This document shows, one piece after another, positions 1-6,053 of a stretch of DNA of 22,466 nt (the stretch's first letter is position 1; every line of letters starts with the position of its first letter). The DNA is from CAYJAD01 sp964372165. GTDB lineage: Bacteria > Desulfobacterota > Desulfovibrionia > Desulfovibrionales > Desulfovibrionaceae. Both the position numbers and the translations under genes were made by a program. The notes under the pieces are model-generated. The model did no database searches and had not been told where the DNA came from. It worked only from the letters and a program-made list of their open reading frames with translations. The DNA lies in NCBI GenBank assembly GCA_964372165.1, contig CAYJPT010000021.1:1-22466 (forward strand), read 5' to 3'.

Positions 1-45
1 TTAAATTTAAACATACACTTGAATAATTTCTATTCATATTGAACT

Positions 46-164
46 TAAGGAAATGTCACAATTGCCTACTTTGTAAGGAAACGCACAATATATTTTTTAA
101 CTTGTTGATTTAATCTGCGTTTCCTTATGGAAATGCTGATTTATTCTGCAAGCAGAATAAATCA
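46..164. repeat. Palindromic repeat cluster, copy 1 (modules A and B)
   Basis: Module A (74-127) has perfect 11-bp terminal inverted repeats, TAAGGAAACGC at 74-84 and GCGTTTCCTTA at 117-127. Module B (137-164) is a 13-bp perfect hairpin with arms 137-149 and 152-164 around a two-base AA centre, preceded by GGAAATGC at 129-136. A further TAAGGAAATG stands at 46-55. Both modules recur near 10949-11137, where B comes first and A last. This looks like a dispersed, non-coding palindromic or MITE-type repeat; the family is not identified. Confidence 0.75.
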
Positions 165-216
165 TAACTATGAAAGAACATATATTTAAAATTTTAAGGA
201 AACAAAGAGGTATAAC

Positions 217-363
217 ATGCAAGACGCTTTAGTATTAGTAATTGTAGCAGTGGCAGGAGCTTTTGTTTTTTATAAACTCAGATCAAGTGCCAAGTCTGGT
301 AAATGCTCAGGGGGTTGTGGCGGTAATTGCGGTAAAGACAAAGATGAAAAGATTAAACAATAA
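217..363 (+). CDS. FeoB-associated Cys-rich membrane protein
   Basis: This is a 48-residue protein. Residues 3-19 form one hydrophobic membrane segment (ALVLVIVAVAGAFVFY), followed by a basic linker and a Gly/Cys-rich tail with Cys at 30, 34 and 38 (KCSGGCGGNCGK), then a charged end. That architecture matches the FeoB-associated Cys-rich membrane protein family, small proteins thought to help ferrous iron uptake, possibly through metal binding by the Cys tail. An AAAGAGG ribosome site lies six bases before the ATG, and a strong hairpin terminator follows directly, so it may be transcribed alone. No feoA or feoB is in the window, so the link to iron transport rests on family resemblance. Confidence 0.8.
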   Translation: MQDALVLVIVAVAGAFVFYKLRSSAKSGKCSGGCGGNCGKDKDEKIKQ

Positions 364-367
364 AAAA

Positions 368-430
368 AACAATTTTGCGCAGCACAAAAAGAGCTAAAAC
401 TTACTTTGCGTTGCGCAGAATTGTTCTTTT
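368..430 (+). terminator. Rho-independent terminator of the Cys-rich mini-protein
   Basis: Positions 368-388 pair with 405-425 in a 21-bp stem containing two G-U wobbles and one A-C mismatch, with a 16-base loop (389-404). The stem is followed by CTTTT. It starts five bases after the stop codon of the 48-residue gene. The 250 bases from here to 683 hold no gene I can support. Confidence 0.75.
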
Positions 431-683
431 AAAAAACGCTGTTAGCCGACACTTGAAAATTTACTTTTTTTGCATCATGAAATCACCCAAAATTCACATT
501 GCATGCCATACTTTTGACAATTTTTCTGGTTTACCTTAGCTACAAAAACATTGTTTACAAATACTATATTAAATCTGTAATTACAACAAATTGTATGATT
601 TTTCAGTTTTGACTAAGTAAAGGTTCTAGCAGCAGATGTATTTTGCACATTGATGCAAGAAGCACATATTGCAACACTATAAT

Positions 684-1442
684 TTACTTTGAAGCATCTG
701 AATTTAAAGTCAAAGGCAACCATATGCCTTTATGATTAAATGCTGCAACTACATTAACTTGCTTAGCATATTGTTTTTCAGGAATCAGTAAATATACTGG
801 TCTACTTAAATTATCTAAAATAAAAACTTTATCACCATAGCGTGCCGCAAGTACTACGTGCATACCTTTATTTATATTATCCCGTAAAAATATTACCCAC
901 AAATCCTCACTTGACCATGAAAAATACTGTAATGCAAAATATTTACTTAATGCATAATCTTCACAATCTCCAGCTCGCTTGCTTAAAAATTCTTCGGGCG
1001 TTGCCCAATATTCTTCTGTATTATAAGTGTAAGCATCCTTACGTGAGGGAATACTATTAAAAAACCCATTGATGCTGCGCAGTTTTTTGATAGGATCCAT
1101 TTTTGGCAAAAGCCTGCTTAAATTTGACCACTGTTCTTTATGCGCTGCTGGCAAGGGAATATTTTTAATATCAAAAACATCTTGTTTATGCCTAGTTACA
1201 GTATCACTCCACTTTGAGTTTATTTTTGCAAAAAGTGGTGGCAATTCAGCAACATCCACTAAAACGAGTTCACGCTGTAAAATGTTTAACCTTGGAGCAT
1301 CTTTGGCAATACGCACACTAACAGTTTCCGCAGCATTTACAAAACAGCTCAATCCGTGCAAAAAAGCAATTACCAAGGCTAATATGCTCAATTTAGATTT
1401 AGGAAAGATATTTTCTTTCAAGCTAAGCTCGCTTTTTATCAT
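684..1442 (-). CDS. Transglutaminase-like cysteine peptidase (LapG/BTLCP type)
   Basis: The protein is a bacterial transglutaminase-like cysteine proteinase, the family of periplasmic LapG, which cleaves surface adhesins. Numbering from an upstream in-frame TTG at 1469, the likely triad is Cys169 (in RAGDCEDYA), His204 (in KGMHVV) and Asp219 (in FILDN); the spacing resembles LapG. A signal peptide is clear: Lys-rich start, hydrophobic core near residues 27-43, then a cut after VNA before AETV. I prefer the ATG at 1442 (252 residues) to the TTG; neither has a good ribosome site. The start overlaps the end of the upstream EamA gene by 20 bases, so the two are probably translated together. No adhesin or LapD-like receptor is visible here, so the substrate is unknown. 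Confidence 0.75.
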   Translation of the reverse strand: MIKSELSLKENIFPKSKLSILALVIAFLHGLSCFVNAAETVSVRIAKDAPRLNILQRELVLVDVAELPPLFAKINSKWSDTVTRHKQDVFDIKNIPLPAAHKEQWSNLSRLLPKMDPIKKLRSINGFFNSIPSRKDAYTYNTEEYWATPEEFLSKRAGDCEDYALSKYFALQYFSWSSEDLWVIFLRDNINKGMHVVLAARYGDKVFILDNLSRPVYLLIPEKQYAKQVNVVAAFNHKGIWLPLTLNSDASK

Positions 1443-2337
1443 TAAATAATAATATGATAACCGTGACAACTATTAGTACAGCTCCAAGCCACCCAAAACC
1501 AGAGAAGCTCTCACCCCAAATAAACCAAGCTGCTATTGTAGCCACCACAGGTTCTATAGTAGCAAGCACAGCTGCTTTTGTAGGGTTTAGGCGTTTAATA
1601 CCCTCGCAATAAGCCCAATAAGCTATATACGTACTCATAAAGGCAATGCCTAATATGGCAAGCCAAGCTGACATGCCTAAGCTAAAGCTCAGATTAGCAA
1701 AAGGTAAGATACATAAAGCTGCTACTAATGAACTATAACCATATAATGTGAAAGGACTATAGTGAGAAGTGTATTTTTTTGTCACAATATAGTGAGTGGC
1801 ATACAAAAATCCTGACAATAAACCAAAAACTATACCCATGAAAGGTAGTCCGCTTTGTGCAAGGTTACCCCCTACAAGTTCAGAGCTCGCCGCATCACTT
1901 ACAGTGTCGACACCAGAAATGCTGATTAACATTACTCCAATTAAGGCCAGCGCAATAGCAAGCAAAGTAATAGGAGTAAAGCGCAATCCAAAAAATATAC
2001 GTGAGAAAACTGCCACCCAAGCTGGGGCTGTATACAAAAGCACAGAGGCCAGCGGTGCACCACCATCACGCACAGCATATTGATAGGCTGCAAAAAAACT
2101 GGCAATAGAAAAAATTCCAAACAAACAAAATACCAATCCATCTTTACGTGAATGAATTCGTAAATCACGTATATAGGCTGCATGCATCAACATAAAGAGG
2201 CCGCCAAGTAAAGCCCGCCAGAATGCCACATCAAGCGGAGCTAACCCTTCACTCATAGCAATGCGTCCAAGTATACCCAGAAAACCCCAACAAGTTGCTG
2301 CTATAAGAATAAAGAAATACCCGGCATACATATGCAT
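1423..2337 (-). CDS. EamA/DMT-family transporter
   Basis: This 304-residue integral membrane protein has about ten hydrophobic helices arranged as two EamA repeats (roughly residues 5-140 and 165-300). The second repeat carries the typical ATIEPV...WFIWGE pattern near its ninth helix. DMT carriers of this type usually export metabolites or amino acids; the substrate cannot be read from sequence. The ribosome site AGGAAAG overlaps the TAG stop of argD just upstream, which implies translational coupling with argD. The protease gene downstream overlaps its 3' end. An ATG two codons in is an alternative start. The pairing with argD might hint at export of an amino-acid intermediate, but that is inference. 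Confidence 0.85.
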   Translation of the reverse strand: MHMYAGYFFILIAATCWGFLGILGRIAMSEGLAPLDVAFWRALLGGLFMLMHAAYIRDLRIHSRKDGLVFCLFGIFSIASFFAAYQYAVRDGGAPLASVLLYTAPAWVAVFSRIFFGLRFTPITLLAIALALIGVMLISISGVDTVSDAASSELVGGNLAQSGLPFMGIVFGLLSGFLYATHYIVTKKYTSHYSPFTLYGYSSLVAALCILPFANLSFSLGMSAWLAILGIAFMSTYIAYWAYCEGIKRLNPTKAAVLATIEPVVATIAAWFIWGESFSGFGWLGAVLIVVTVIILLFNDKKRA

Positions 2338-2346
2338 AAATCTTTC

Positions 2347-3567
2347 CTATGAACTTACTGTGTGCTCAACCAGAATTTGTTCCAAAGCAAGCAAAAAGGC
2401 ATCAAGTTGCGCTTGCTCCACTGTGAGGGCCGGCAAAAGTCGCAAAACTGTCCCTTGAGTCAAATTACATATAAAACCTTTATCAAGCAAAGCCTCCCAC
2501 ACAGCCTGCCCATCAAAAGTCAAATCTATACCAAGCATTAGGCCTTTACCGCGTACTTCTTTAATAGTTCCAGGCACTCTCTGACCAAGAGCCTGCGTTT
2601 TTTGCATAAAGTCATTACCTAGCTCGTATGCTCTTTGTGCAATATTATCACGAAGTAAGATTTCAATGCACTTATCTGCAACTGCCGCTGCCAAAGCATT
2701 ACCACCAAATGTAGTTGCATGGCTACCAGCCTCAAAGCCAACAGCTACGGCATCCGTAGCCAAAATTGCCCCCATGGGCATACCATTGGCAAGTCCTTTT
2801 GCCATGCTCAAAATATCAGGCTTCACATCAAAATGTTGAAAAGCCCAAAACTTTCCACTTCGGCACAGTCCGGCCTGTACTTCATCCACCATAAATAGAA
2901 TATCTTTCTCTCTGCAAAGTTGCTCAATCGCTTCAACGTAATCCTTAGACATTGGTCTTACGCCACCTTCGCCTTGAATAACTTCAAGCAAAATACCAGC
3001 ACTTTGCGGAGTAATGGCAGCACGCAAAGCATCCATATCGCCCCAAGCCACTTGCACAAATCCACTAGGCATTGGCATAAAACCATCTTGAAAGCGTGCT
3101 TGCCCCGTAGCTGCAACAGTAGCTAAAGTACGACCATGAAAGCATCCGTTTAATGTGATAATTTCATAAGCATCTCGATTTTTAACTTTTTGCATATACC
3201 TACGAGCAAGCTTAATCAGAGCCTCATTAGCCTCAGCTCCAGAATTACAAAAAAAAGCCTTATCCATATGGCAAGTTAAAAGCAGCTTCTCAGCTAAGTT
3301 TAATTGCTCTTCTTGATAAAATAAATTACTCACATGCCATAATTTATGGGCTTGTGCGCTTAAACAGTCTGCAAGCTCTTCATTGCAATGCCCAAGACCC
3401 GTAACGGCAATACCTGCAAGCAAGTCAATATATTCCTTATCATCAGCATCCCAAAGCAAAGAACCTTTCCCACGAACAACAGATATAGGGTAACGCCCAT
3501 AGGTGCGAAAAAGCAAAGCTTCTTCTCTTTGCTTAAGGTTATTAAATTTTTCTGAAGTGTTTAACAT
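2347..3567 (-). CDS. argD: Acetylornithine/class III aminotransferase
   Basis: This is a PLP-dependent class III aminotransferase, most likely acetylornithine aminotransferase of arginine biosynthesis (possibly also N-succinyl-diaminopimelate aminotransferase). Counting from an upstream ATG at 3579, visible elements are CNSGAEANE (111-119, phosphate site), FHGRTLAT (147-154), the substrate-site IQGEGG (201-206), VDEVQ with Asp232 for the PLP nitrogen, and the Schiff-base lysine Lys261 in SMAKGLANG. The length is normal for the family. I start at the ATG at 3567 (406 residues), because GGGAG lies five bases before it while the ATG at 3579 has no ribosome site. It lies downstream of dut with about 120 bases between and is coupled to the EamA gene. 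Family is certain; exact substrate is less so. Confidence 0.88.
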   Translation of the reverse strand: MLNTSEKFNNLKQREEALLFRTYGRYPISVVRGKGSLLWDADDKEYIDLLAGIAVTGLGHCNEELADCLSAQAHKLWHVSNLFYQEEQLNLAEKLLLTCHMDKAFFCNSGAEANEALIKLARRYMQKVKNRDAYEIITLNGCFHGRTLATVAATGQARFQDGFMPMPSGFVQVAWGDMDALRAAITPQSAGILLEVIQGEGGVRPMSKDYVEAIEQLCREKDILFMVDEVQAGLCRSGKFWAFQHFDVKPDILSMAKGLANGMPMGAILATDAVAVGFEAGSHATTFGGNALAAAVADKCIEILLRDNIAQRAYELGNDFMQKTQALGQRVPGTIKEVRGKGLMLGIDLTFDGQAVWEALLDKGFICNLTQGTVLRLLPALTVEQAQLDAFLLALEQILVEHTVSS

Positions 3568-3572
3568 ATTTT

Positions 3573-3577
3573 CTCCC
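3573..3577 (-). promoter_or_regulatory. Ribosome site that fixes the argD start
   Basis: GGGAG on the minus strand lies five bases before the ATG at 3567 and inside the codons that would follow the upstream ATG at 3579. The longer start has no purine-rich site of its own, so the shorter protein is favoured. Confidence 0.65.
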
Positions 3578-3690
3578 ATATCAATTTAATCTAGTGCAAA
3601 ATGGCATTTCATACATTTGTTTATTGCAACTTTACAAACTAATTTTAAAAAGTATTAGATTGATGAATTGAGTTGTTTTCAGCAGGATTT

Positions 3691-4167
3691 TTAATCTTTA
3701 CCAGTATGCCCAAAACCTCCCCCTCCACGATCTGTGCTATCAAGGTTTTGGCATATTTGTATTTGTGCATGTAATACAGGTTGGAATACAAGCTGTGCTA
3801 TGCGTTCACTGGGCACAATCACTTGCTCTTCAAGGGAGGTGTTTAATAAAACCACTATAATTTCACCACGGTAGTCATTATCTATTACCCCAACACCTTG
3901 AGCTACTGTAAGTCCACGTTTAGCCCCAAGTCCACTACGAGAATAAACAAAGCCTGCAACATTATCCGCCAATGGCTGTATGGCAATACCTGTAGGCACT
4001 GCAACACGATGGCCTGGCTTAATGATATGTTTATCCATATCAATACATGCGCGCAAATCCATACCAGCGGCATTGCATGTAGCATAACTTGGTCCGCCAT
4101 TGTACATACTTTCAGCCAGAGGATTCATGTAACACACACGTACAAAAAAAGGGGTATTATTTGACAT
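3691..4167 (-). CDS. dut: dUTP diphosphatase
   Basis: The trimeric dUTPase hydrolyses dUTP to dUMP and pyrophosphate, keeping uracil out of DNA and supplying dUMP for thymidylate synthesis. All five family motifs are visible in order: AGMDLRA, RSGLGAKRGLTV, GVIDNDYRGE (with the catalytic Asp), ERIAQLVF and the C-terminal P-loop-like RGGGGFGHTG that closes over the substrate. The usual Ser in motif 5 (GFGSTG) is His here. I use the ATG at 4167 (158 residues); a longer version would need a TTG at 4218 and add a non-conserved leader. It lies upstream of argD on the same strand and is divergent from the EamA gene at 4429. Confidence 0.93.
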   Translation of the reverse strand: MSNNTPFFVRVCYMNPLAESMYNGGPSYATCNAAGMDLRACIDMDKHIIKPGHRVAVPTGIAIQPLADNVAGFVYSRSGLGAKRGLTVAQGVGVIDNDYRGEIIVVLLNTSLEEQVIVPSERIAQLVFQPVLHAQIQICQNLDSTDRGGGGFGHTGKD

Positions 4168-4428
4168 AGTACATTCTATTCCAAAAGAGTTCAAAGCGCA
4201 ATATTTGTAATAGTGCAAAACTATTTCTTAATATTCCAGTGTAGGTGATTTTAATTACATGCAATTTTAATTTTATTATTTAATCATTCGCTGTTGTTTT
4301 TATATGAGAAGTATTTTAAAATTTGCATTTGCATCATCTTTGCTTATTGCTTATGCATTATGACAACCTAGTATGCCCTTTATTGGCTACACATATATTT
4401 TATAACTTTTTTGTCATGAGGATTTTTT

Positions 4429-5322
4429 ATGCTGCAAGGTTTTTTTTATGCCATAGTTGCCGCATGCACCTTTGGGCTTATCCCTCTGTTCACTGTACCC
4501 CTTATGCAAAGCGGACTTGAGGCTACATCTATACTATTTTTCCGCTTTGGCTTTTCGGGATTAATTATAATGATTATAGCCTTTATTAGCGGTCATACTT
4601 TACGAGTTAGCTTAAAAGATTTTGGAAAATTTTTAATAATAGGTTTTTGCTATGCTCTTAGTGCTGTAACTTTTTTCTGGGCTTTTAACTATATGGATAC
4701 CGGCATCGTTGCAACAGTGCAATATTGCTATCCAATTTTTGTAGTGTGGGCTATGGTTGCTTTTTTTGGCGAACGCTTCCACCTATCGACCCTAATTGCT
4801 GCAATTTTCATTTGTATTGGTGTAGCAGTTTTTTCACTTCAAGACACCGCTGAGGTGGAAGTTAACTTTATAGGCATGGCCTTAACTATCTTTTCTGCAA
4901 CGCAAATGGCTCTTTATGTTATTGGCATTCAAGTGTTTAATTTTGAAACAAAGGATTCAATGACTACCAGCATGTATATTATGATTTGCGGGGCCACCTT
5001 TGCAGGTATATTTGCCATTTATGAAGGTAGCATAACCTTACCAACTCAAGCTAGCCAATGGACAGACCTTGCCCTACTAACATGTATTACCGGTGTAATA
5101 TCTACTTCAGCTCTTGTACGTGCGGTTAAATATGTGGGTCCGTCATTAGCCTCTATCTTAGGCGGAATCGAGCCTGTAACAGCTATGCTTGTTGGAATGT
5201 GGGCATTTAATGAAACCTTGACCACTGGTAATATTATTGGATCACTTTGTATTATTGGTGCAGTAACATTTGTGGCTGTGCATACACATCTTAAGCAATC
5301 AAAAAATACAATAACACCTTAA
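4429..5322 (+). CDS. EamA/DMT-family transporter (second)
   Basis: This 297-residue protein has ten predicted membrane helices in two EamA repeats (about residues 3-135 and 150-288). The second repeat has GGIEPVTAM...WAFNETL, the conserved late-helix motif. It is not a close duplicate of the EamA protein at 1423-2337: the helices align by pattern, but the residues differ throughout. GAGGA lies about seven bases before the ATG. It stands alone on the plus strand, divergent from dut, and is followed by a gene-free region with its own promoter. The substrate is unknown; members often export amino acids, purines or other metabolites. Confidence 0.87.
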   Translation: MLQGFFYAIVAACTFGLIPLFTVPLMQSGLEATSILFFRFGFSGLIIMIIAFISGHTLRVSLKDFGKFLIIGFCYALSAVTFFWAFNYMDTGIVATVQYCYPIFVVWAMVAFFGERFHLSTLIAAIFICIGVAVFSLQDTAEVEVNFIGMALTIFSATQMALYVIGIQVFNFETKDSMTTSMYIMICGATFAGIFAIYEGSITLPTQASQWTDLALLTCITGVISTSALVRAVKYVGPSLASILGGIEPVTAMLVGMWAFNETLTTGNIIGSLCIIGAVTFVAVHTHLKQSKNTITP

Positions 5323-5343
5323 AGCATGGCAAATAAATCATAT

Positions 5344-5371
5344 TTGCAAGGATTTTTTTTTATGATATAAT
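5344..5371 (+). promoter_or_regulatory. Strong sigma70-type promoter with extended -10
   Basis: A -35 TTGCAA (5344-5349) is followed after 16 bases by a perfect TATAAT (5366-5371). The -10 is preceded by TGA, giving a full extended -10 (TGATATAAT). Expected transcription start is near 5378. No coding gene follows for nearly 700 bases, but a series of hairpins starts 14 bases later. Confidence 0.65.
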
Positions 5372-5377
5372 GAAAAT

Positions 5378-5486
5378 GTGGTTAACATTTAGCATATTCC
5401 CCCTATAGATATGCCTTATCGGTCCTCCTACCGATATAAGTTATATCACATGACTGGTTCTGCGTCCCCCAGCAGAACCAGTTTTA
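5378..5486 (+). ncRNA. Candidate small RNA with three C-rich hairpin loops
   Basis: Three stem-loops follow the promoter. Hairpin 1: GCATAT 5392-5397 with ATATGC 5409-5414, loop TCCCCCTATAG. Hairpin 2: TATCGGT 5417-5423 with ACCGATA 5430-5436, loop CCTCCT. Hairpin 3: an 11-bp perfect stem, 5453-5463 with 5472-5482, loop GTCCCCCA, then TTTT, so it can serve as terminator. Each loop exposes an anti-Shine-Dalgarno-like sequence. This is the layout of small RNAs that block ribosome sites through C-rich loops, for example the alphaproteobacterial cuckoo-type RNAs; resemblance in sequence to a known family is not claimed. The final T-run is short, so read-through into the region before 6054 is possible. 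The opposite strand would instead show GGA-containing loops as in CsrA-binding RNAs, but I see no promoter on that strand. Confidence 0.55.
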
Positions 5487-5685
5487 TGAAATGTCTATCC
5501 ATTAAAATTTTTTTGCGCTTATCAAGCTTTGAGCTATCAACTAAGTCAATATAAAAAATCAGACTATGCAAAAAATATATGCAATGATTTACATAGTCGC
5601 AAGTGAACAATGGCATTGCTATTCGCAAAATATCCATAAGATAAGAGTCCGACACAATTATTTTTTTATCAAACTTTGACCATTA

Positions 5686-5705
5686 GTTTAAAATATATTT
5701 TAAAC
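5686..5705. repeat. Perfect 20-bp palindrome
   Basis: GTTTAAAATATATTTTAAAC is its own reverse complement over all 20 bases. It lies between the small-RNA candidate and the MITE-like insertion. It could be an operator or a cruciform-prone site; all-AT stems arise easily in AT-rich DNA, so no function is assigned. Confidence 0.5.
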
Positions 5706-5753
5706 AAAAGAACCTGGAGTGCAATAGTTTGAAAATACATTTTGAGCATCGAC

Positions 5754-5937
5754 CACGGCATTCTAATTTCAAATTTATGTATAAGATATTTTATTTGAAC
5801 AATGTAAATGTATGAGGTTGGGGAAGGTTTTTTGAGCAATTTGCTGCGACGGAGCGTATGCGCAGGTGCTGCAACGCGAAAAAAACTTTACCGAACCGCA
5901 TATATTAGCTTTTAAATTCACAAATTACAATGCCGTG
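5754..5937. mobile_element. MITE-like insertion with 10-bp target duplication
   Basis: The 184-bp element is flanked by identical direct repeats GAGCATCGAC at 5744-5753 and 5938-5947. Its ends are inverted: CACGGCATTCTAATTT at the left and the complement CACGGCATTGTAATTT at the right, matching at 15 of 16 bases and more loosely for about 10 more. The interior (about 5820-5895) is partly self-complementary around a T-run and an A-run. No reading frame of note lies inside. This is the signature of a non-autonomous transposed element; a 9-12-bp duplication is compatible with an IS4-like transposase, but the family is not established. Confidence 0.8.
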
Positions 5938-5960
5938 GAGCATCGACTGTTAATTTACAA

Positions 5961-6003
5961 TTCGGCTTGATTCTTAACAACAACTAAGCTAAACTAAGCC
6001 GAA
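5961..6003 (+). promoter_or_regulatory. Inverted repeat upstream of the acyltransferase gene
   Basis: TTCGGCTT (5961-5968) pairs with AAGCCGAA (5996-6003) across 27 bases, about 50 bases before the start at 6054. It may be a leader hairpin or a regulator site. It is the only conspicuous structure between the MITE-like insertion and the gene. Confidence 0.35.
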
Positions 6004-6053
6004 CTTTGTTAATAAAACAATCATAATTATTTGTTTTTTAAAATGGAATCACT

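Noticed and set aside
1069..1449. A 126-codon plus-strand frame opposite the protease gene
   Set aside because: It is a shadow: the opposite strand encodes a protein with a signal peptide and catalytic triad.
3580..3690. Promoter for argD (TTGTAA, 18 bases, TATGAA on the minus strand)
   Set aside because: Both boxes are imperfect and such matches are frequent in AT-rich DNA.
5533..5615. Further weak inverted repeats such as GACTATG...CATAGTC
   Set aside because: Stems of seven bases or fewer with long loops in AT-rich DNA; no link to a promoter or T-run.
5446..5655. A 69-codon minus-strand frame in the gene-free region
   Set aside because: It uses a GTG start without ribosome site, and its end is made of the terminator-like hairpin of the RNA candidate.
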